Positions 1-9,091 of a stretch of DNA of 16,809 nucleotides are shown in pieces. Made by a program: the position numbers and the translations under genes. Each line of letters opens with the position of its first letter. Within the stretch, counting starts at the first letter, position 1. Source of the DNA: an uncultured Burkholderiales bacterium (lineage in GTDB: Bacteria; Pseudomonadota; Gammaproteobacteria; Burkholderiales; Thiobacillaceae); assembly GCA_937925755.1 (NCBI GenBank), contig CALAMX010000155.1, positions 1 to 16,809 on the forward strand, written 5' to 3'. The notes below the pieces were generated by a model, which was not told the DNA's origin, ran no database searches, and saw only the letters and a program-made list of their open reading frames with translations.

Positions 1-2
1 AC

Positions 3-86
3 CTCGACATGGACGAATTCAACGAATGGGCGGCCACCCAAAAATCAGCGGCTGATGACGGCAAGGTGGTTGCGCTTAACGGGTGA
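3..86 (+). CDS. 3' end of an unrecognised gene (partial)
   Basis: An open frame enters from the left edge and runs 27 codons to a TGA at 84-86. The visible tail is acidic then mixed: it contains DMDEFNEWAATQKS and ends in KVVALNG. No stop interrupts it from position 3, but 27 codons are too few to prove coding, and I do not recognise the family. It ends about 10-25 bp from the last recognisable remnant of the methyltransferase pseudogene on the other strand, so the two genes converge. That junction is where the rest of the methyltransferase should have been. A mobile or prophage-type gene would fit this position, but nothing in the 27 residues shows it. Confidence 0.4.
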   Translation, partial: LDMDEFNEWAATQKSAADDGKVVALNG

Positions 87-97
87 CGGGAAACGAT

Positions 98-584
98 TTA
101 CCGGATCGAATTTACAGCAAAAATTGGACTTGACCCTTGCCGGCCATGCCCTCTTTTTCCAATATCCAATAGGAAGTTCATCTCCAGGCGCGAATCGCCG
201 GCAATATCGCGGTTCGAACAGCCGTGCTGGTGCCGGTAGAACGCGACGGCGTGGCGTAAGGGCTCCGTGCGCTCAGTCTCGAACAACCCCATCTGCGGGT
301 TGCTGCCGTTTTTTCTTCGCCGCCTCGATGATGGTGCACGGGTCGATCCGCTCGTGGACGTGCAGGGACACCCTCGACACCTCGAACGCGGTGTGCTCGT
401 CCTTGCCCGCCCACACCAGTCGCGGGTCGAGGTGCGGGTCGCAGGCATAGCGGTTTTTCTTCTCGCCGGCGTCGGCGTCGGTCTGGGGCTTAACCAGGCC
501 GGCGGGCGGGTTGTTCACGCGCGCCTGGTGGCGATGCTCACAGGCTTCGATCGAGCGCATGCTGCCTGTCTTTTCTCGTGCCAT
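98..584 (-). pseudogene. Broken N-terminal fragment of a type III-like (Mod) site-specific DNA methyltransferase
   Basis: From an ATG at 584 the minus strand reads as the N-terminal part of Mod-like adenine methyltransferases: MAREKTGSMRSIEA, then DPHLDPRLVWAGKDEHT, FEVSRVSLHVHERIDP and TIIEAAKKK. The match is then lost in that frame (stop at 273) but continues one frame over as NPQMGLFETERTEPLRHAV, FYRHQHG and SNRDIAGDS, so a frameshift lies near the A6 run at 309-314 (T6 on the plus strand). A second frameshift comes from a 7-bp tandem duplication at 158-171; beyond it the other frame gives LEKEGMAGKGQVQ. A stop (TAA, 112-114 on the minus strand) follows just where the catalytic DPPY motif should begin. 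The S-adenosylmethionine-binding, catalytic and target-recognition regions are all missing, as is any Res-type helicase nuclease. The family assignment is from memory of conserved Mod N-termini; the frameshifts are seen directly. It cannot make an active enzyme. Confidence 0.82.
158..171. repeat. 7-bp tandem duplication causing a frameshift
   Basis: The plus strand reads TCCAATA twice in immediate succession (minus strand TATTGGA twice). Removing one copy restores the methyltransferase frame as LLEKEGMAG, a conserved stretch of Mod-type enzymes, so the duplication is probably a secondary slippage mutation that helped inactivate the gene. Confidence 0.75.
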
Positions 585-792
585 GGCGGTCCGAGTCAGC
601 GTCGTGTGCGTGGTCTCGTGTCGCGTGACCGGGGAATCACGCTCCCGGCGTAGGCTAACACACGCGCGGCGACTATTCAGCGAGGCTCAAGCCGGGCGGC
701 GTAAGCCACAACACCGTTTAGGCGCAGGATGACTCGGGCCCGTGTCCATGAGCCGGGGGCGTCTGGGATCGCAGCTCAGCGAGGCGCGGCGT
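585..792. other. Gene-free stretch between the methyltransferase remnant and the permease
   Basis: No convincing coding frame, tRNA or strong terminator is visible in these 208 bp. The stretch would hold the promoter of the former methyltransferase (reading left) and the 3' flank of the permease gene. TCAGCGAGGC occurs twice, at 677-686 and 776-785, 99 bp apart; this may be chance in GC-rich DNA. No hairpin followed by a T run is seen after the permease stop. Confidence 0.4.
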
Positions 793-3273
793 TCAGGTCT
801 CTTCGCGCAGCACGGCCGTGGGTGGGGTGTGTAGGGCAACACGGGTGCTCAGCCAAAGGTTGATGGCCACGCACGCCAGGCCGAGCGCTGGGCCGGCAAG
901 CAAAAGCCAGGGGTTGGGGGTGTAGTGTGCAAATTCGAAGACCTGTGCGGCGAGGACCCAGCCAATCATAGCGGCCGCGCCGGCCGCAAGCAGGCCGGCA
1001 ACAAGGCCGATGACGAGATATTCCGTGCGCTGGGCGGCCACGACCTGAGTGCGGCTGGCGCCCAGGGCGATGAGCAGGGCAGCCTCGCGTTGGCGTTCCC
1101 CTTGGCTTGCGATGAGCGCGGTGTAGAGGACGAGGACGCCAGCGCCGAGGGCGAAGAGGAAGACGAACTGCACGGCGGCGATCATGCGATCCATGAGGTC
1201 GAGGGCCTGCTGCAGGATGGCCGCGGTGTCGATCACGCTGAGATTGGGAAAGGCGCGTACCAAAGCGTTCAGGCCTGCAGCCTGCGCCGGCTCGATACGG
1301 AAACTGGTGATATAGCTGGCCGGGAAGCCGGCCAACAGCTCCGGGGGGGCGATGACGAAGAAGTTGACCTGCATGGAGTCCCAGTCGAGCGCCCGCACAC
1401 TGGTCACGGGTGCGGTCACGATCTGCCCAGCCACCGACCAAGTCAGGCGGTCGCCGAGTTTCACGCCGAGCGTCTTGGCAATGCCTGCCTCGATCGATAG
1501 GGCACCGCGCGCGCGGTCGTCGTCCGAGAACCACTGGCCTTGGATGATGCGGTTGTGGCTGGGCAGGGTGTGCATGTAGGAGAGGTTGAATTCGCGTTCG
1601 ACCAGGTTGCGTGTGCGCTCATCAGGATAGTCTTCGGGGCGCACGGGTCTGTCGTTGATGGCGATGAGGCGGCCGCGCACCATGGGGTAGAGCACGGGTT
1701 GCGGCAGGCCGTGGCTGCGGAAGAAATCGAGCAAGGCCTCACGTTGTTCGGGCTGGATGTTGATGATGAAGCGATTGGGCGCGTCCGGCGGGGTCTTGGC
1801 CCGCCAGGCGGCGATCAGGTCACCGCGCGTGAAGGCGAGCAGGAGGATGGCGGTGAGCCCTAGCGCTAGGGCGACGAGCTGCACGGCGTTGGCGCGGGAC
1901 CGTCGGCGTAGGCTGCCCAGGCCATAGCGCCAGGCGAAGCTCGAGCGGCGGCCGGCCAGGGCCGCCAGGTGCACGCTGGCCAACGCCATCAGGGCGAAGA
2001 CGGCCGCGGCCACGGCGAAACCGGCTAGGGTATAGGCAGCCAGTCGAGTGTCGTTCGTCTGCCAGACAACGAGGACGGCCAGCGTCACGAGACCAGCGGC
2101 ATAGGCGACTAGAGGGCTGGCGCGCGGCCGACCGGCCTCGCGGCGTAGGACATGCAGGGCGGGTACGCGCTTGAGTTGCACAAGCGGCGGCAGGGCGAAA
2201 CCGAGCAGCAGTACATAGCCGATTGCGAGGCCCTGCAGCACCGTCCGTGCGCCAGGCTGCGGCAGCGGCGTGCCGATCAGGTCGTCGAGTAGCCGCCCGA
2301 TCAGGGCCTGCGCGGCATAGCCCAGCAGGCAGCCGAGCAGCCCGGCGACCGCGCCCAGGAGCAAAAACTGGCCGGCAAACAGCCGCACCAGCCGACCCTG
2401 GACGGCGCCGAGACAGCGCATGACGGCGTAACCGTCGTAATGACGCTCGACATAGCGCCGGCTGGCGAGGCTGATGGAGACAGCCGCCAGTATGACGGCC
2501 AGCAGGGCGGTGAGGCCGAGAAAGGTCTGGGCACGATCCAGGCCTTCGCGCACCTCGGGTCGCGCGTCCTCCAGGCCCTGGATCCGTTCGCCGCGCTGCA
2601 AGCGGGGCTCGATCCAAGCGCGGTAGGCCGCGACCGCACCGGCATCGCCGGCGACATAAAGCTGGTAGCGGATGCGGCTGCCCGGCTGGATGAGGCCGGT
2701 GGCGGCGACATCGTCGAGGTGCATCATCACGCGGGGGGCGAGATTGAGGAAGGACATGCCCTGGTCGGGCTCGTGCTCCAGGCGGGCGGCAATGGTGAAC
2801 GTGGCATCACCGAGTTCCAGACGGTCACCGCTGGCCACGGCGGTGAGATTGGCGAAGCGCGGATCGACCCAGACGCTGCCACGCGGCGGTCCATGCCGCA
2901 CCACCGTCACCGTGGCGTCGTGGGCAATGCGTAGGTTACCGCGCAAAGGATAGCCGGGACCGACCGCCTTGATCGCGGCGAGTTGGACCCCGTCTGGTGT
3001 GCGCGCCATGCTGACGAAGGATAGGCTCTGTGCCGTGGCCAGCCCGCGCGCCCGCGCCGCCTGGAGGTATTCGGCCGGCAGCGGGTGGTCGGCGCTCACC
3101 AGGAGGTCTGCGCCCAAGAGCTCATGCGCGTTGCGAACCAGGGCCTGGCGCACGCGATCGGCGAAAAAGCCCACGCTGGTGATGCTGGTCACCGCCACCG
3201 ACACGGCCAGGAACAGAACGGTGAGCTCGCCGGCACGCAGGTCGCGCAGGAGGAAGCGCAGGCCAAGACCCAT
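793..3273 (-). CDS. YbbP-like FtsX-family ABC transporter permease
   Basis: This 826-residue inner-membrane protein matches the length (about 800) and style of the YbbP family, permease partners of YbbA ATPases. A first membrane segment lies at about residues 17-37, followed by a large extracytoplasmic domain (about 40-245) resembling the periplasmic region of MacB/LolC-type permeases. An FtsX-type block follows at about 250-375, with more membrane segments around 385-440 and a second extracytoplasmic region. A second FtsX block (about 700-820) begins MDRMIAAVQFVFLFALGAG. The ATG is only 7 nt after the YbbA stop, so the two are translationally linked. In E. coli the equivalent pair lies next to tesA, as here. 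Such permeases probably act on lipids, lipoproteins or envelope compounds rather than small solutes, but the substrate of YbbAP is unsettled. The family is confident; the substrate is not claimed. Confidence 0.88.
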   Translation of the reverse strand: MGLGLRFLLRDLRAGELTVLFLAVSVAVTSITSVGFFADRVRQALVRNAHELLGADLLVSADHPLPAEYLQAARARGLATAQSLSFVSMARTPDGVQLAAIKAVGPGYPLRGNLRIAHDATVTVVRHGPPRGSVWVDPRFANLTAVASGDRLELGDATFTIAARLEHEPDQGMSFLNLAPRVMMHLDDVAATGLIQPGSRIRYQLYVAGDAGAVAAYRAWIEPRLQRGERIQGLEDARPEVREGLDRAQTFLGLTALLAVILAAVSISLASRRYVERHYDGYAVMRCLGAVQGRLVRLFAGQFLLLGAVAGLLGCLLGYAAQALIGRLLDDLIGTPLPQPGARTVLQGLAIGYVLLLGFALPPLVQLKRVPALHVLRREAGRPRASPLVAYAAGLVTLAVLVVWQTNDTRLAAYTLAGFAVAAAVFALMALASVHLAALAGRRSSFAWRYGLGSLRRRSRANAVQLVALALGLTAILLLAFTRGDLIAAWRAKTPPDAPNRFIINIQPEQREALLDFFRSHGLPQPVLYPMVRGRLIAINDRPVRPEDYPDERTRNLVEREFNLSYMHTLPSHNRIIQGQWFSDDDRARGALSIEAGIAKTLGVKLGDRLTWSVAGQIVTAPVTSVRALDWDSMQVNFFVIAPPELLAGFPASYITSFRIEPAQAAGLNALVRAFPNLSVIDTAAILQQALDLMDRMIAAVQFVFLFALGAGVLVLYTALIASQGERQREAALLIALGASRTQVVAAQRTEYLVIGLVAGLLAAGAAAMIGWVLAAQVFEFAHYTPNPWLLLAGPALGLACVAINLWLSTRVALHTPPTAVLREET

Positions 3274-3280
3274 GGCTTGC

Positions 3281-3968
<688 letters not shown>

Positions 3969-3970
<2 letters not shown>

Positions 3971-4619
3971 GCGTGTCTTTCTGCTCGCCTTGTTGTCGTG
4001 GTGGGTGGCCACAGCCGCGTATGCCGCGGGCGGGCCCATACTCGTGCTGGGTGACAGCCTGTCGGCGGCCTATGGGTTGCCAACCCAGGCTGGCTGGGTT
4101 GCGCTATTGGAGGAGCGGCTGCGCGCGCAAAAGTTCAATCACCGCGTGGTCAACGCGAGCATCAGCGGCGAGACGAGCGCGGGCGGGGCGAGCCGCATCG
4201 ACCGCCTGCTCGAACTGCACCGGCCAACGGTGCTGATCCTGGCCCTGGGCGGCAACGATGGGCTCCGCGGGCTGCCGATCGAGCAGTTGCGCCAGAATCT
4301 GGAACGCATCATCCGCGCGGCCAAGGCGCGCGGCACGGCCGTCGTTCTGGTCGGCATGCGTCTGCCGCCCAACTTCGGGCCTTCTTACACGCGCGCCTTC
4401 GCCGCTGTCTATGAGGAGCTCGCGCGCCAGCACCGCACGGCCTACGTGCCCTTCCTGCTGGAGGGCTTTGCCGACCGAGCGGAGTATTTCCAGGCCGATG
4501 GCATACACCCGACGGCCGCCGCCCAGCCGCTCATGCTCGAGCAGGTGTGGAAGGCCTTGCGACCCGTCCTCGACAGCGCACAGCGGCGAGGGGCCCGATC
4601 CGCGGGCGGTGGTGGGTAA
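3969..4619 (+). CDS. tesA: TesA-type GDSL arylesterase / acyl-CoA thioesterase I / lysophospholipase
   Basis: A 216-residue SGNH hydrolase predicted to be exported. Residues 1-19 (MRVFLLALLSWWVATAAYA) form a signal peptide, with cleavage likely after Ala19. Block I is GDSLS with nucleophile Ser30; block II is SISGET with the oxyanion-hole Gly67; block III is GGND with Asn96; block V is DGIHP with Asp177 and His180. These are all the catalytic residues of the E. coli TesA family, and sequence such as NASISG, LGGNDGLRG and DGIHP with a later AQP match closely. The family hydrolyses thioesters, aryl esters and lysophospholipids in the periplasm. In-frame starts exist upstream (ATG 3939, GTG 3948), but the ATG at 3969 gives a clean signal peptide. 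It is divergent from ybbA-ybbP, the same neighbourhood as in E. coli, which hints at a shared role in envelope lipid handling (inference). Confidence 0.93.
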
Positions 4620-4628
4620 ATCGGCTGC

Positions 4629-4649
4629 CCGCGGCTCAAGCGCGGCTTT
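4629..4649 (+). terminator. Weak candidate hairpin after tesA
   Basis: CCGCG (4629-4633), a 7-nt loop, then CGCGG (4641-4645) followed by CTTT. The stem is short and the T tract minimal. It sits in the 102-bp gap between the convergent tesA and rplS genes, which is where termination is expected. Confidence 0.25.
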
Positions 4650-4721
4650 GCCCTGACGCAAGCCGCCATCACAGGCGGGCGGCGCGAACCTGCCGCGCCC
4701 TGGGTCCCGGCTGTGGGCGGA

Positions 4722-5096
4722 TCACACCGCGCGGTCTTTGGCGGCGGTGAGTTTTTCCTTGATGCGCGCCGACTTGCCAGAGCGGTTGCGCAGATAATAG
4801 AGCTTGGCCCGGCGCACGTCGCCGCGGCGCTTGACCTCGATCGAGGCAACCAGCGGGGAGTAGGTCTGGAAGGTCCGCTCCACACCCTCGCCAGCGGAGA
4901 TCTTGCGCACGATGAAGGAGGAGTTCAGGCCCCGGTTGCGCTTGGCGATCACCACCCCCTCATAGGCCTGCAGACGCTCGCGGTTGCCTTCCTTGACCTT
5001 GACCTGGACCACCACCGTGTCGCCGGGGCCGAACTCCGGCACGGTCTTGCCCAGGCGGGCGATCTCTTCCTTTTCCAACTGCTCGATCAGGTTCAT
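4722..5096 (-). CDS. rplS: 50S ribosomal protein L19
   Basis: This 124-residue protein has the usual L19 length and landmarks: MNLIEQLEKEE at the start, GDTVVVQVKVKEGNRER, QAYEGVVIAKRNRG, the FIVRKIS-GEGVERTFQ stretch, and RRGDVRRAKLYYLR near the C-terminus. L19 sits at the 30S-50S interface of the ribosome. The ATG at 5096 is supported by AAAGGAAG at 5100-5107, a strong Shine-Dalgarno sequence at good spacing. It is the last gene of the rpsP-rimM-trmD-rplS cluster, the canonical order in Proteobacteria, with 63 nt separating it from trmD. Confidence 0.98.
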   Translation of the reverse strand: MNLIEQLEKEEIARLGKTVPEFGPGDTVVVQVKVKEGNRERLQAYEGVVIAKRNRGLNSSFIVRKISAGEGVERTFQTYSPLVASIEVKRRGDVRRAKLYYLRNRSGKSARIKEKLTAAKDRAV

Positions 5097-5126
5097 GGTC
5101 TTCCTTTCGTCTTGTTGGCCTCAGAG

Positions 5127-5141
5127 GTCTGACGAACAGAC
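5127..5141 (-). promoter_or_regulatory. Small hairpin in the trmD-rplS spacer
   Basis: On the transcribed (minus) strand GTCTG, a 5-nt loop TTCGT, then CAGAC form a perfect 5-bp stem about 30 nt upstream of the rplS start. It could shape translation or processing of the L19 message; no function is shown. CCTCTGAGG, a small near-palindrome, lies directly downstream. Confidence 0.3.
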
Positions 5142-5159
5142 ATGACGCCGTTTTTCACA

Positions 5160-5933
5160 TCACGCCCCAGCGGCTGCCGGGACACCTTCTGAACGGATCT
5201 CGTCCAGCAAAACCTGCTCCTCCGCGCTCAGGCGCCGGCGCGCCAACAGCTCCGGCCGCCGGGTGAGCGTGCGACGCAGGGCCTGGCCCAAGCGCCAGCG
5301 GGCGATGGCGGCGTGGTCACCGCTACGCAACACCTCGGGCACCTTGAGCCCCAGGTAGACCTCCGGCCGCGTGTAGTGCGGGCAATCCAATAGCCCATGG
5401 GCGAAGGAGTCCTGCGCCGCCGAGTCCTCGTGCCCCAACACCCCCGGCTGCTGGCGGATCACCGCGTCGAGCAGCACCATGGCCGGCAGCTCGCCGCCGG
5501 AGAGGACGTAATCACCAATCGACACCTCTTCCAACGCATGGCGCTGGAAAAGGCGCTCGTCGATGCCTTCATAGCGGCTTGCCAACAGCACCAGGGCGGG
5601 TTCGCGTGCGAGCTCGGCAACCAGCGCATGATCCAGCACCCGCCCTTGCGGCGAGAGATGCAGCATGCGCGGCTGCGTCACGCCCTCCCAGGCGAGCGCC
5701 GTCTTCACGGCGGTGAGCACCAGGTCGAGCGGTTCGACCAGCATCACCATACCCGGTCCGCCGCCAAAGGGGCGGTCGTCCACCGTGCGATGGTTATCGC
5801 GGGTAAAGTCGCGCGGGTCCCAATAGCGCAACCGTACCCGTCCGTTCCTCACCGCCCGGCCGCTGACCCCGAAGTCGGTGAGCGCGGCGAACATCGCCGG
5901 AAAGAGTGTAACGACGTGATAACTCGGCGTCAC
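5160..5933 (-). CDS. trmD: tRNA (guanine-37-N1)-methyltransferase
   Basis: A 257-residue SPOUT (trefoil-knot) methyltransferase that makes m1G37 in tRNAs reading CNN codons, using S-adenosylmethionine, and so prevents +1 frameshifting. Landmarks are LFP-MF near the start, DDRPFGGGPGMVM (52-64), LSPQG (93-97), SRYEGIDER (119-127), SIGDYVLSGGELP (138-150) and the catalytic-aspartate segment DSF (Asp175) leading into GLLDCPHYTRP. The common GRYEGIDER motif has Ser in place of the first Gly here. Length is normal. The start is GTG at 5933, only 2 nt after the rimM stop, indicating translational coupling; no better start exists before the conserved HVVTLFP strand. Confidence 0.97.
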   Translation of the reverse strand: MTPSYHVVTLFPAMFAALTDFGVSGRAVRNGRVRLRYWDPRDFTRDNHRTVDDRPFGGGPGMVMLVEPLDLVLTAVKTALAWEGVTQPRMLHLSPQGRVLDHALVAELAREPALVLLASRYEGIDERLFQRHALEEVSIGDYVLSGGELPAMVLLDAVIRQQPGVLGHEDSAAQDSFAHGLLDCPHYTRPEVYLGLKVPEVLRSGDHAAIARWRLGQALRRTLTRRPELLARRRLSAEEQVLLDEIRSEGVPAAAGA

Positions 5934-5935
5934 GC

Positions 5936-6466
5936 TCAGTAATCCGCTTCCCAGTCGACGCGGATCACCCGCGCCGCGAGGTCGACCGCCACCACGATGG
6001 GGGCGGTGAAGGGGATGAGGCGTTCACGCTCGGCTTGCACCCGCAACACATCGTGCGCGCCGGTCTCAAGCAACCCTTCCACACGCCCGAGTCGGACCCC
6101 GGCGACGTTCACCACCTCCAGGCCGATCAGATCGTTCCAGTAATATTCGTCCGCGTCGGGCGGCGGCAGTTCGGTACGCGCCACGGCGATCTCCATGCCG
6201 CGTAGCCTCTCGGCCGCGTCCCGGTCTTCCACCCCGGCGAGCTGCACGAGTAAATAACGCCCGTGCGGCCGCCCCTGCAGCAATGCTCTCGCCTGCCACA
6301 CACCCTTGGCACCCAAGCGCCAGAGCGGGTAATCGAGCAGGCTGTCCAGCCACTCGGTATAGGGCTGGACCTTGACCCAGCCGCGCACACCGTAGGGGGC
6401 GGCGACCCGCCCCATGATCACCAGGTCCTCGGCGGTCGTATCCGCCTCAGGCCGCCTTCTGGGCAC
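5936..6466 (-). CDS. rimM: 16S rRNA processing / 30S maturation factor RimM
   Basis: RimM assists late maturation of the 30S head domain and binds S19. The N-terminal domain begins LVIMGRVAAPYGVRGWVKV and the C-terminal PRC-barrel begins near YYWNDLIGLEVVN (about residue 108); total 176 residues, the normal size. The exact start is uncertain. The GTG at 6466 overlaps the rpsP end by 20 nt and has no clear Shine-Dalgarno sequence. An ATG at 6415 has GAGGA at proper spacing but would remove the first beta strand (LVI) that other RimM proteins keep, so I prefer the upstream start. It lies between rpsP and trmD in the standard order. Confidence 0.93.
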   Translation of the reverse strand: MPRRRPEADTTAEDLVIMGRVAAPYGVRGWVKVQPYTEWLDSLLDYPLWRLGAKGVWQARALLQGRPHGRYLLVQLAGVEDRDAAERLRGMEIAVARTELPPPDADEYYWNDLIGLEVVNVAGVRLGRVEGLLETGAHDVLRVQAERERLIPFTAPIVVAVDLAARVIRVDWEADY

Positions 6467-6692
6467 GCACCAGCTTGGCGACGGTGTCGCTCACCTGGGC
6501 GCCGACACCCTGCCAATAGGCCAGACGTTCGCGATCGATGCGAAGGTTCTCCTCGTGCTCGGCGGCGACGGGGTTGTAAAAACCGATGCGCTCGATGAAG
6601 CGGCCGTCACGGCGACAGCGCGAGTCGGCGACCACGATGTTGTAGAAGGGGCGCTTTTTGGCACCACCGCGGGCAAGTCTGATCGTCACCAT
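6447..6692 (-). CDS. rpsP: 30S ribosomal protein S16
   Basis: An 81-residue protein with the invariant S16 start MVTIRLARGGAKKRPFYNIV, then VADSR-RRDGRFIERIGFYNP and a C-terminal segment with LRIDRERLAYWQGVGAQVSDTV. S16 is essential for 30S assembly and binds 16S rRNA. The frame is open further upstream to 6743, but the ATG at 6692 is right because the protein begins at the conserved MVTIRLAR and AGAGGA (6703-6708) precedes it. It is first in the rpsP-rimM-trmD-rplS cluster and overlaps rimM at its 3' end. Confidence 0.98.
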   Translation of the reverse strand: MVTIRLARGGAKKRPFYNIVVADSRCRRDGRFIERIGFYNPVAAEHEENLRIDRERLAYWQGVGAQVSDTVAKLVRAQKAA

Positions 6693-6702
6693 AAAATCGT
6701 GT

Positions 6703-6716
6703 CCTCTGCTCAGAGG
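6703..6716 (-). promoter_or_regulatory. Hairpin covering the rpsP Shine-Dalgarno sequence
   Basis: The transcribed strand reads CCTCTG-AG-CAGAGG, a perfect 14-nt palindrome whose second arm contains the AGAGG of the rpsP ribosome-binding site. A second small stem, GGCC-GCAGAA-GGCC, lies just upstream and partly overlaps it, so the two could be alternative folds. This arrangement could gate rpsP translation, and it is seen directly in the sequence; the regulatory role is inference. Confidence 0.45.
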
Positions 6717-6743
6717 CCTTCTGCGGCCATCGGGAAACTTCAT

Positions 6744-6772
6744 AGGATACCGGGCGCACCCTGTCGATGCAA
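6744..6772 (-). promoter_or_regulatory. rpsP: Candidate sigma70 promoter for the rpsP operon
   Basis: On the minus strand TTGCAT (6767-6772) and TATCCT (6744-6749) are separated by exactly 17 nt in the 116-nt space between ffh and rpsP. The -35 matches only at TTG and the -10 at TAT--T, so it is a moderate candidate. Its predicted transcript would begin near 6737 and include the rpsP leader hairpins. It would let the ribosomal genes be expressed independently of ffh. Confidence 0.4.
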
Positions 6773-6808
6773 GCCTATGTTTCTCTTAATTGGGGGTGGT
6801 CACGCCTG

Positions 6809-8158
<1,350 letters not shown>

Positions 8159-8229
8159 GGTTTGACTACGCGGCTATGCGATAAACTGAATCTGTTCACA
8201 AACAAGTCTAGCAAACATCTCCATCTTAC
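8159..8229. promoter_or_regulatory. Divergent promoter region between ffh and the ypjD-like gene
   Basis: This 71-bp gap is less GC-rich than its surroundings and must serve both divergent genes. For the plus strand a TTGACT box (8162-8167) is visible but no well-spaced -10 follows. For the minus strand TTGTGA followed 17 nt later by CATAGC is a weak candidate. I can support the region, not exact promoters. Confidence 0.35.
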
Positions 8230-9036
8230 ATGGCCCAGGGCTGGCTCTTCCTGATCTGTGCGGTTGCCTATTTTGGTCTGGCCGTATCCCTCTGGCCGGG
8301 GCGTGGAATCTGCTGCAACAGCGCCGTTGCCGCCCGGGCCCTGCCCCTGCTGCCCTTTCTTATACACGTTTATCTGCTTTACGGCGACATCTTCGTCGGG
8401 CCCGGCATCGCACTGGGCTTTGCCGTCTCGCTGTCTGCCGTGGCGGCGCTGACCGTGCTGGTCCACAGCCTGGCCGCCTGGCGCTACCCCTTGGCAGGGC
8501 TGCAGGCCCTCGTGATGGGTTTTGCCGGGGCGATGGTGGCGCTACACGGCCTCATGCGCGACGCCAGTCCGGTGCCGCACAGCGACCTACCGGTCTTCAC
8601 CGCGCACCTGCTCATGGCGATGACCGCCTACAGCCTGTTCACCATCGCCGCCCTGCACGCCCTGCTTATGGCGGTGGTGGAAAAGCATTTGCACAAGCCG
8701 GTGCCGCCAAAGTTGGTGCTCGCGCTGCCCCCTTTGCTCACGCTGGAGCGATTGCTGTTTACCCTGATCGCCGTGGGGTTCGTCTTGCTCACCCTGACCC
8801 TCGCCTCCGGTATCGTCTTTTCCGAGGAGGTCTTTGGCCGTGCCTTACCGTTCAACCACAAGACGGTCTTCGGGGTCACTTCCTGGCTCGTCTTCGCCGG
8901 CCTGCTCGTCGGCCGGCGTATCTACGGCTGGCGCGGCCGCACGGCCATCGGCTGGACCCTGGCCGGTTTCGTCTTCCTGCTGCTGGCCTATGTCGGGGTC
9001 AAATTCGTGCTGGAGGTCCTCCTCGGCCGCGCTTGA
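8230..9036 (+). CDS. YpjD/CcsA-like inner-membrane protein (cytochrome c assembly family)
   Basis: A 268-residue protein made almost wholly of hydrophobic helices, about eight membrane segments (for example around 5-22, 38-52, 60-80, 90-107, 122-148, 172-195, 212-228 and 240-264). The pattern and the conserved-looking His126 (in FTAHLLMAMTAYSLF) and His210 (in LPFNHKTVFGVTSWLVFAG) fit the CcsA/ResC-like cytochrome c assembly superfamily. It lacks the tryptophan-rich WWD haem-handling loop of true CcmC/CcmF/CcsA proteins, as YpjD members do, so a direct role in haem attachment is not assured. Such a gene next to ffh is usual in Beta- and Gammaproteobacteria. No clear Shine-Dalgarno sequence precedes the ATG. 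Confidence 0.82.
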   Translation: MAQGWLFLICAVAYFGLAVSLWPGRGICCNSAVAARALPLLPFLIHVYLLYGDIFVGPGIALGFAVSLSAVAALTVLVHSLAAWRYPLAGLQALVMGFAGAMVALHGLMRDASPVPHSDLPVFTAHLLMAMTAYSLFTIAALHALLMAVVEKHLHKPVPPKLVLALPPLLTLERLLFTLIAVGFVLLTLTLASGIVFSEEVFGRALPFNHKTVFGVTSWLVFAGLLVGRRIYGWRGRTAIGWTLAGFVFLLLAYVGVKFVLEVLLGRA

Positions 9037-9091
9037 CACTCGGCGACTGGCCGCCTGAGACTATCGCCATCGGTCTTCCCCTACTGCCTGC

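Noticed and set aside
677..785. TCAGCGAGGC repeated 99 bp apart (677-686 and 776-785), possible ends of a small element
   Set aside because: Only 10 bp, no inverted repeats or gene between them; chance is plausible in GC-rich DNA.
776..1534. Long open frame on the minus strand inside the permease gene
   Set aside because: It is an alternate-frame shadow of the ybbP-like gene, arginine- and proline-rich as expected for shifted GC-rich coding sequence, with no family features.
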